From an uncultured Lachnospiraceae bacterium (GTDB taxonomy: Bacteria; Bacillota; Clostridia; Lachnospirales; Lachnospiraceae): a stretch of 11,826 nt of DNA. Of this stretch, positions 6,319 through 11,826 are shown one piece after another. The DNA is taken from contig CAUCOL010000016.1 of the NCBI GenBank assembly GCA_958444395.1, positions 1 through 11,826 on the forward strand. The letters run 5' to 3'. The stretch's first letter is position 1; every line of letters begins with the position of its first letter. The notes below the pieces were generated by a model that was not told the DNA's origin, made no database searches, and saw only the letters and a list, made by a program, of their open reading frames with translations. Both the position numbers and the translations under genes were made by a program.

Positions 6319-6341
6319 AAAGGGTCTGTATAAGACAAATG
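6319..6341 (+). promoter_or_regulatory. Unusual ribosome binding site with a looped spacer
   Basis: The only SD-like sequence for the Mrr-like gene, AAAGG (6319-6323), is 15 bases from the ATG at 6339, too far for efficient initiation. GTCT (6324-6327) and AGAC (6333-6336) between them could pair and shorten the effective spacing to about two bases. Without the hairpin, expression is expected to be low. Confidence 0.35.
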
Positions 6342-6890
6342 AGAAGAAGAATTACAATTTCTGTTTTATTATATATACTTTTATTTTTTGTAACGAGCGG
6401 CCTTGCCGGTTTTATTCTGTTTCTGTATGGGACACAGTATGTCCCACCAATCCTGTGTCTCTGGTTTCTGATGCTGTTTTTCTGCTGCTATAAGATCCAC
6501 CAGCGCATTGCCTACCGCAATGTCTACCGGCGCGGTGAGTGGACACTGCAGGATCTGGACGACATGGACGGATATGCTTTCGAGGATCTGACCTGCGACA
6601 TCCTCGCTGCCAATGGATTTGATTTTGCGCAGAGTACCCAGGCAAGCATAGACTTTGGCGTCGATGTACTGGCAGAGAAGGAAGGCATCCTCTATGCGAT
6701 CCAGTGTAAACGGTACACGGCACCGGTTGGGATCGAGGCCGTACAGCAGGTCTATGCCGGCTGTGCTTTCTATGACTGCCATGTCGCTGTCGTACTGACG
6801 AATCAGCATTTTACCGCCAGTGCCAGACAGCTGGCAGAGAAGATCGGTGTGATCCTGTGGGACCGCCGGGATCTGGAGGATATGCTATGA
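6339..6890 (+). CDS. Membrane-anchored Mrr-like restriction endonuclease family protein
   Basis: A 183-residue protein with two N-terminal membrane helices (about 6-29 and 36-51) followed by a cytoplasmic Mrr_cat-type PD-(D/E)xK nuclease domain (about 73-183). Visible catalytic residues are E82 (GYAFEDL), D109 in DFGVDVL and Q122-x-K124 in IQCKRY, with Q136/Q137 in the usual QQ helix position. Known relatives cleave DNA, often modified or foreign DNA, and some are membrane-tethered; activity here is inferred. No start lies upstream in frame, so ATG 6339 is used despite a distant SD. Its TGA stop overlaps the ATG of the nuclease-helicase gene (ATGA), indicating translational coupling and a joint role. 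Housekeeping DNA turnover is the alternative to defence. Confidence 0.85.
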   Translation: MRRRITISVLLYILLFFVTSGLAGFILFLYGTQYVPPILCLWFLMLFFCCYKIHQRIAYRNVYRRGEWTLQDLDDMDGYAFEDLTCDILAANGFDFAQSTQASIDFGVDVLAEKEGILYAIQCKRYTAPVGIEAVQQVYAGCAFYDCHVAVVLTNQHFTASARQLAEKIGVILWDRRDLEDML

Positions 6891-9334
6891 ATCTGGTCAA
6901 AATATCCGTACGAAATCTGGTCGAGTTTATCCTGCGTTCCGGAGACATCGTTGCCTCTGAGAGCGGCCTTGCCGACCCCGATGCGATGCAGGAAGGAACA
7001 CGCATCCATAAGAAATTACAAAAGAAAATGGGTTCCTCTTACCAGGCAGAGGTTCCTTTATCCATCACCCGGAAGCAGCATAAAGACGGCGTCGATTTTG
7101 AGCTATGTGTAGAAGGGCGTGCAGACGGGATCTTCCCTGCCAGAGACACCGGAGCGATTACGATTGACGAGATCAAAGGCACATACCATCACCTGTCCAC
7201 CCTGAAGGAACCGGTAGCGGTACACCGTGCACAGGCACTTTGCTATGCCTATATCTATGCCTGTCAGAAGAAGCTGTCCTCTATCGACATCCGCATGACC
7301 TATTGCTTTATCCCGACAGAGGAAGTGCGTTATTTCTATGAGACACTCTCCTTCGATGCATTGGAGCACTGGTTTCATGCGCTGACCGATGCCTATGCCA
7401 AATGGATGGCATGGCAGATCAACTGGCAGAACACCCGAAACGAGTCGATCCGCAGCCTGACCTTTCCCTTTACGTACCGGGAAGGTCAGAATAAACTGGT
7501 GCGTGGCGTCTACCAGAGTATTCTGCGCGAAAAACGTCTCTACATCGAAGCACCAACCGGTGTCGGCAAAACGATCTCGACAGTCTTTCCTGCGGTTAAG
7601 TCGATCGGTGAGGGACTGACGGAGAAGATTTTCTATCTGACTGCCAAGACGATCACGCGTACCGTCGCAGAGGAGACCTTTCACCTGCTTGCCGGACAGC
7701 AGATGCAGTTAAAATACGTCACACTGACTGCCAAAGAAAAGATCTGTATCCTGGAGAAACCGCAGTGCAATCCAGGCAGCTGCCCCAGAGCACACGGTCA
7801 TTTTGACCGGATCAATGATGCTGTCTTTGATCTGCTCATACACGAAAATGCCATCTCCCGCGAGGTAATTCTGGCATATGCTAAGAAGCATCAGGTCTGC
7901 CCTTTTGAAATGAGCCTGGACGTCAGCACCTGGTGCGATGCTATTATCGGTGATTATAATTACGCCTTTGATCCCACGGCATGCCTGAAACGATTTTTTG
8001 CCAATGACACGAAAAATGACTATGTATTTCTGATCGATGAGGCACACAACCTGGTAGACCGTGCCCGTGCCATGTATTCTGCCATGCTGGTAAAAGAAGA
8101 TTTTCTGGCTGTCAGGAAACTGTTTGCCGATAAGAACCGCAAGGTGATCCGGTCTCTTGAAAATTGTAATAAAGCCCTGTTGGATCTGAAAAGAGACTGC
8201 GACGAACTGCGTCTGTATGACCCGGTGGAGATTGAAGCCTTCGTCATGAAATTACTGCGGCTTTCTACAGTACTGGATGAATATCTGCAGAATCGTTCCG
8301 GACACACCATCTCTGCATATGGAAGCAAACCGGATGCAGACGCCGCCCAGGATACTACAGCACCTCTGGACAGCGATGCCAGAGAGCAGGTACTGGAATT
8401 TTATTTTCAGATCCGGACTTTTCTGAACGTCTATGAAACATTGGATGATAAATATATCACCTACGCAGATTATGCCGGCAATGGTGCATTCCGTCTGCAT
8501 CTGCAGTGTATGGATCCCTCCACCAACCTAAACAACTACCTCAGCAAAGGACGCTGCGCTGTCTTCTTCTCTGCCACTCTACTTCCGGTCACCTATTACC
8601 GTGAACAGCTCGCCGGACGGGAAGAAGATTATGCCATCTATGCACCCTCGCCATTTTCCTCTGCCAAACGTCTGCTGATGATCGGCAGGGATGTCAGTAC
8701 CCGATATGCGACACGGGGTCCGGTCCAGTATCAACGGATCGCTGAATATGTCCGTGATTTCGTACAGAGCCGTTCCGGAAATTATCTTGTATTCTTTCCA
8801 TCTTATCGTATGCTGGAAGACGTACAGCCGTATCTGGAGTCCGCTCTGATGCGTAATAAAATACAGCTTTATATTCAGGAAAATAACATGACGGAATCAG
8901 ACCGCGAAGAATTTTTGTCCCATTTTCAAGACACATCAGATGATACCGTGATCGGACTCTGCGTCATGGGCGGTATCTTCGGAGAGGGAATCGATCTTAA
9001 GAACGACCAGCTGATCGGTGCCATGATCGTAGGCACCGGACTGCCGATGGTATGTACTGAAAATGAATTATTCCGCCGGTACTTTGACCAGCGGAATAAC
9101 TCCGGTTTTGCTTATGCTTATCAGTATCCCGGCATGAATAAGGTGCTGCAGGCGGCCGGCCGGGTCATCCGGACGGATGATGACCGCGGCGCCATTCTTC
9201 TGTTGGATGAGCGTTTCCTGCAACAAGGCTACCAGCAGCTCTTCCCAAGAGAATGGTACCCTTATGAAGTAGTCGACCGGGATTCTATGCGGGTACATCT
9301 GTCCCGTTTTTGGGATAGTGATCATAACGAATGA
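6887..9334 (+). CDS. RecB-family nuclease / Rad3-DinG type Fe-S helicase fusion
   Basis: An 815-residue protein predicted to unwind and cut DNA. Residues 1-200 are a PD-(D/E)xK nuclease of the RecB/Cas4 type: H41, D80 (EGRAD), E95-x-K97 (DEIKG) and Q116-xxx-Y120 (AQALCYAY). A superfamily 2 XPD/DinG-like helicase follows: Walker A APTGVGKT (222-229), four cysteines spaced for a 4Fe-4S cluster (C287, C294, C299, C338), DEAH (384-387), the motif III-like SAT (562-564), GIFGEGIDL (696-704) and the arginine-finger motif QAAGRVIR (755-762). The start is ATG 6887, overlapping the Mrr-like stop, with GGAGGA six bases upstream; the longer version lacks an SD. The nuclease domain lacks the Cas4-type C-terminal cysteine triad. 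It is probably a DNA repair or anti-invader enzyme, 5'-3' by family. Confidence 0.93.
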   Translation: MNLVKISVRNLVEFILRSGDIVASESGLADPDAMQEGTRIHKKLQKKMGSSYQAEVPLSITRKQHKDGVDFELCVEGRADGIFPARDTGAITIDEIKGTYHHLSTLKEPVAVHRAQALCYAYIYACQKKLSSIDIRMTYCFIPTEEVRYFYETLSFDALEHWFHALTDAYAKWMAWQINWQNTRNESIRSLTFPFTYREGQNKLVRGVYQSILREKRLYIEAPTGVGKTISTVFPAVKSIGEGLTEKIFYLTAKTITRTVAEETFHLLAGQQMQLKYVTLTAKEKICILEKPQCNPGSCPRAHGHFDRINDAVFDLLIHENAISREVILAYAKKHQVCPFEMSLDVSTWCDAIIGDYNYAFDPTACLKRFFANDTKNDYVFLIDEAHNLVDRARAMYSAMLVKEDFLAVRKLFADKNRKVIRSLENCNKALLDLKRDCDELRLYDPVEIEAFVMKLLRLSTVLDEYLQNRSGHTISAYGSKPDADAAQDTTAPLDSDAREQVLEFYFQIRTFLNVYETLDDKYITYADYAGNGAFRLHLQCMDPSTNLNNYLSKGRCAVFFSATLLPVTYYREQLAGREEDYAIYAPSPFSSAKRLLMIGRDVSTRYATRGPVQYQRIAEYVRDFVQSRSGNYLVFFPSYRMLEDVQPYLESALMRNKIQLYIQENNMTESDREEFLSHFQDTSDDTVIGLCVMGGIFGEGIDLKNDQLIGAMIVGTGLPMVCTENELFRRYFDQRNNSGFAYAYQYPGMNKVLQAAGRVIRTDDDRGAILLLDERFLQQGYQQLFPREWYPYEVVDRDSMRVHLSRFWDSDHNE

Positions 9335-9352
9335 GCACTGTCTTTCAAAGCA
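9335..9352. other. Convergent junction without a visible terminator
   Basis: Only 18 bases separate the stop codons of the helicase (plus) and MraY-like (minus) genes. The stretch holds no inverted repeat with a U-run on either strand. AGCACT occurs twice directly (9336-9341 and 9349-9354 approximately). Transcripts probably overlap or end inside the opposite genes. Confidence 0.5.
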
Positions 9353-10303
9353 CTAAATCAAAATAATATATAATAATACAATAAACATTACCTGCAAAAT
9401 ACTGAATCGGAATACGACCTGTGTATCCGACCAGTCTTTATTCTTACGCACATGGTCGTGCAGTGGGGTTCTGGTATTCTTCAGGATCGCAATCTTAAAG
9501 AAACGAAGCAGGAAGATCTTTACCAGACCGATTCCGCCATCGACGATCACTACGATTGCCAACAGCAGATATGCCAGCGGATGTCCTGTTTTCATCACCG
9601 TAACAGCGATATAAAAGCCCAGCGCACGGGAACCCGCATCGCCCATCAGCATACTGCTTGGTTTGGAATTAAAGTACAGATATGCCAGTAATACAGCGAT
9701 AAACAACAGGTTGTCCACACCATACTGCCCCAGTTCCTTTGAAAATAACACGGTCATGCCACCCAGCACGACACAGCACAGGCTGGCACACAATCCGTCT
9801 ACACCATCGCTGCAGTTTGTTACATTGATCGATACCCATAACAAGATAACGCCCAGGATAAAATATACGGCAACCGGCAGATGTACGGCATTGCCAAAAA
9901 CCTTAATCGTCGTTGTATTATTGCTGACAAATGTCCACATCGTGACCAGAGACAGCACCAGATCGATCGCGCCCTTTTTGTAGTCATTCCACGGTGTCTC
10001 CGCTGCATCGTCCAGGTAACCGCTCAGCATCATGGCAAACAGCAGAATACAGTAAATAATATATTCACGGCTGATCGGCATAAACAGCAGGGAACACAGG
10101 ATAAACACGCATACAAAGGTCAGACCGACACCACGTATCTTCCCCTTTGACAGTCCGCCATTGACCGCAAAAGCACGTCCCTGATCCATCGGTAGAAATG
10201 GAAGCGGGTACTTTAACATAATAAATGTCAGAAGAAAGGAAACTAATATTCCTATCATTGCGATCTGATTTGTTGTTAATACATCTTTTAATACATAATA
10301 CAT
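9353..10303 (-). CDS. mraY: MraY-like phospho-N-acetylmuramoyl-pentapeptide transferase family protein
   Basis: A 316-residue polytopic membrane protein of the polyprenyl-phosphate phosphoglycosyltransferase family; MraY makes lipid I from UDP-MurNAc-pentapeptide and undecaprenyl phosphate on the inner membrane face. About ten hydrophobic helices are visible. Active-site motifs: D98/D99 (SGYLDD), NVTNCSDGVDGL (160-171, nucleophile-region D166), MGDAGSRALG (220-229) and the C-terminal loop PLHDHVRKN...WSDTQVVFRF (280-300), which is MraY-like rather than WecA-like. The loop has HDH (282-284) in place of the usual HHH, and the usual SHxxKxGTPTMGG stretch is replaced by SKGKIRGVGL (52-61). GGAG lies eight bases before the ATG. 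No mur or fts gene is adjacent, so it sits outside a division/cell-wall cluster. It could be the sole MraY of this lineage or a second paralogue. Confidence 0.82.
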   Translation of the reverse strand: MYYVLKDVLTTNQIAMIGILVSFLLTFIMLKYPLPFLPMDQGRAFAVNGGLSKGKIRGVGLTFVCVFILCSLLFMPISREYIIYCILLFAMMLSGYLDDAAETPWNDYKKGAIDLVLSLVTMWTFVSNNTTTIKVFGNAVHLPVAVYFILGVILLWVSINVTNCSDGVDGLCASLCCVVLGGMTVLFSKELGQYGVDNLLFIAVLLAYLYFNSKPSSMLMGDAGSRALGFYIAVTVMKTGHPLAYLLLAIVVIVDGGIGLVKIFLLRFFKIAILKNTRTPLHDHVRKNKDWSDTQVVFRFSILQVMFIVLLYIILI

Positions 10304-10333
10304 CTCTTTTTCTCCATTCTGTATATTCTCTCC

Positions 10334-10351
10334 GGTGCTTTGCAGCGCACC
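10334..10351. repeat. Small hairpin upstream of the MraY-like gene
   Basis: GGTGC (10334-10338) and GCACC (10347-10351) form a 5-bp stem with an 8-base loop, about 30 bases before the MraY-like ATG. On the plus strand it is followed by TTTT, but no plus-strand gene ends here. Its role is unclear. Confidence 0.3.
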
Positions 10352-10356
10352 TTTTC

Positions 10357-10376
10357 AAGGACAGCACCCTGCCCTT
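10357..10376 (-). repeat. Hairpin after the chemotaxis receptor gene
   Basis: On the minus strand AAGGGCAG and CTGTCCTT pair over 8 bp (one G-U) around the tetraloop GGTG, 45 bases past the receptor stop codon. It is followed by GAAAAGG rather than a U-run, so it is at best an RNA end-protecting or attenuating structure between the receptor and the MraY-like gene. The rest of 10304-10421 shows no clear promoter. Confidence 0.45.
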
Positions 10377-10421
10377 TCAGAACGACCGGTCTGCTGCCGT
10401 GATCCTTCCACATACAAACCG

Positions 10422-11826
10422 CTATCTGCTGGTATTGATATAATCCATCAATTCCTGAATCTGTTTCATCATATTTTCCAGCATTGTCACATTGCTGCTC
10501 TCTGCTTCCATCGTCTCTGTGGCATGCGCTGTCACCTCTTCGGATATAGAAGAAATCGTCTGGGTAGATTCTACGATCTGCACATTTGCGCTCTTCAAAT
10601 GCTCTACGCTCTGTGCCATATCTTCTATGTGCTGCTGCAGCGAAGTATTGTCCTGCCGTATGCTGTCAAAGCTCTCACGGACTGCTTCCGCTCCTTCTTT
10701 CTCCTCATTGATCCCATCGATCATCTGACGGATCACGTCTACAACTTCGCTGATCGCGGTCGAAACGTTCTGAATCAGATCCGCAATATTGACAGTCGCA
10801 TCCTTTGTCTGTGTCGCCATGCTGGAAATCTCCGTAGCCACCACAGAAAAGCCTCTGCCGGTCTCTCCCGCACGCGCTGCCTCAATGCTGGCATTTAATG
10901 CAAGCAGGCTGGTCTGGGATGTGATATTTGTGATCAGTTCAACAATGGAATGCATCTCCTGCATAGACTGTTCCAGTGTCTCCAGCTTCTGCGCTGCAGA
11001 CACACTGTTTTCCACGGATGCATTAACCTGATCCACCAGAAGACGTACATTGCTGCTGCCATCCTCGATCCGCTTTGCCGTGTTCTCCATGTTCTCCTTC
11101 ATGCCGGAAGCGGCACCGTCTACCTGGCCAATCTTCGTCTGTATCGCCTCTGTCTGCTGCATCTGATTCTGCACGGCATCGGCTGTCTCCCCGATCCCGG
11201 TGGTTACCTCGCTCATCGCATTCTGTGTCTGCGAAGCAGCCCCCTGCAGGGATGTCAGTTCTTGATGAATGTATGTAATCCCCTCCTGCATTCTCTCTGA
11301 CAATGCTGACACGCTATCCAGCAGTTCTTTTGTCTCCTTCTGTGCTTCTTCAATATGCATCAGCTTTCTGCGGCTGTTATATTCCAATGCAGAAGAAAGC
11401 TGGAACGAAAAGAAACCGATCATAAAAGCAACCATTGCCTGCATCAGTGCCGGTTCAAAGCCCTGGTATCCGTATCCGCCTGTCTTTGCACCAAGTACAG
11501 CGATCAACACACTTTCAATAAAAGTACCGCAATTGATCTTTAAGGAATACATCTTATCGTTGTAGATAGATAGAACTAACACCATCGGTATCGAAAACAG
11601 AAAAACAAGGTTATTGGAACCGGTAAATAATACAAATGTGAAAAATACCGCATAACCGATCGCTACCAGATGCTTGACCATCGTCGTCTCCGGATCCTTT
11701 TTCCAAAATACCCGCTCAGCAATCAGCGGTCCGACACCCAGCACAGTGGCTATAATGATCTGCCATACCGGTACGACATCCCTTGTCGTCTGCAAATAAA
11801 GTAATAATAACATTACCGCCACATCT
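10422..11826 (-). CDS. Methyl-accepting chemotaxis protein, multi-helix membrane type, N-terminus cut by window edge
   Basis: At least 467 residues; the frame stays open to the right edge, so the true start probably lies outside (a GTG at 11822 has no visible SD). The N-terminal part holds about five or six membrane helices (visible at roughly 1-10, 17-36, 50-68, 71-87, 99-112 and 126-143 counted from that GTG) with short loops rather than a large extracellular sensor domain. A coiled coil follows directly with no HAMP domain, then the MCP signalling hairpin whose conserved tip is LLALNASIEAARAGETGRG (306-324). It would transmit a membrane or small-ligand signal to CheA/CheW and thus to the flagella. 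It ends with YINTSR and lacks a CheR-tethering pentapeptide. It lies 118 bases upstream of the MraY-like gene, in the same direction. Confidence 0.92.
   Translation of the reverse strand, partial: DVAVMLLLLYLQTTRDVVPVWQIIIATVLGVGPLIAERVFWKKDPETTMVKHLVAIGYAVFFTFVLFTGSNNLVFLFSIPMVLVLSIYNDKMYSLKINCGTFIESVLIAVLGAKTGGYGYQGFEPALMQAMVAFMIGFFSFQLSSALEYNSRRKLMHIEEAQKETKELLDSVSALSERMQEGITYIHQELTSLQGAASQTQNAMSEVTTGIGETADAVQNQMQQTEAIQTKIGQVDGAASGMKENMENTAKRIEDGSSNVRLLVDQVNASVENSVSAAQKLETLEQSMQEMHSIVELITNITSQTSLLALNASIEAARAGETGRGFSVVATEISSMATQTKDATVNIADLIQNVSTAISEVVDVIRQMIDGINEEKEGAEAVRESFDSIRQDNTSLQQHIEDMAQSVEHLKSANVQIVESTQTISSISEEVTAHATETMEAESSNVTMLENMMKQIQELMDYINTSR

Larger units (their letters stand above)
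6131..6338. promoter_or_regulatory. Divergent intergenic region with phased A/T tracts
   Basis: This 208-base region separates the DUF1292 gene (minus) from the nuclease-helicase pair (plus). It holds two back-to-back promoters whose -35 elements are 23 bases apart, with T-runs at 6248-6255, 6258-6263 and 6268-6274 between and across them. Their centres are about 9 and 10.5 bases apart, near one helical turn, as in intrinsically bent DNA. Seen from the minus promoter they form an A-rich stretch directly upstream, like an UP element. Confidence 0.6.

Noticed and set aside
6887..7486. Cas4 of a CRISPR system
   Set aside because: The cysteines expected of Cas4 are missing, the domain is fused to a helicase, and no CRISPR repeats or other cas genes are present.
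7103..7684. 193-codon open frame on the minus strand inside the helicase gene
   Set aside because: It lies wholly antisense to the nuclease and Walker A motifs, with no SD and no recognisable domain.
9335..9352. Bidirectional terminator between the converging genes
   Set aside because: The 18 bases contain only a direct repeat (AGCACT), not an inverted repeat, and no U-run.
10335..10898. 187-codon open frame on the plus strand opposite the chemoreceptor
   Set aside because: It is antisense to the strongly conserved MCP signalling domain, lacks an SD, and its translation is rich in His, Cys and Arg with no recognisable domain.

Overview
The window looks like chromosomal DNA from a motile, Gram-positive gut Clostridia, most likely Lachnospiraceae. 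This is an inference from moderate G+C, purine-rich Shine-Dalgarno (SD) sequences, a DUF1292 protein, a TrpB2-type enzyme, a multi-helix chemotaxis receptor and the protein style overall. No RNA gene, insertion sequence, CRISPR array or phage gene was seen.

Layout. Positions 1-5708 (minus strand, transcribed right to left): a TrpB2-like PLP enzyme, then a TIM-barrel sugar phosphate isomerase/epimerase 28 bases later. After a 151-base gap with promoter-like elements comes a compact signalling cassette: a GAF-GGDEF diguanylate cyclase (GTG start), a TIR/zinc-ribbon/helix-turn-helix protein (GTG start, SD overlapping the previous stop codon), a receiver/class III nucleotide cyclase, and the first codons of another gene cut by the left edge. 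Positions 5819-6130 (minus): a small acidic DUF1292 protein. Positions 6131-6338: a divergent promoter region with phased A/T tracts. Positions 6339-9334 (plus): a membrane-anchored Mrr-like nuclease coupled by an ATGA overlap to a large RecB-family nuclease/Rad3-DinG helicase fusion. Positions 9353-11826 (minus): a chemotaxis receptor without HAMP (N-terminus cut by the right edge) and a MraY-like phosphoglycosyltransferase, converging on the helicase with only 18 bases between.

Two units stand out. One is the cassette that puts a c-di-GMP synthase, a TIR protein with the NADase-type glutamate, and a class III cyclase with a non-adenylate substrate pocket side by side, which suggests one nucleotide-signalling or defence pathway. 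The other is the translationally coupled pair of a membrane nuclease and a nuclease-helicase, which suggests a DNA-processing or anti-invader module. Both functions are inferred from domains and context, not shown.

Most start sites were refined by SD placement. No gene-free stretch reaches 300 bases; the longest is the 208-base divergent region.
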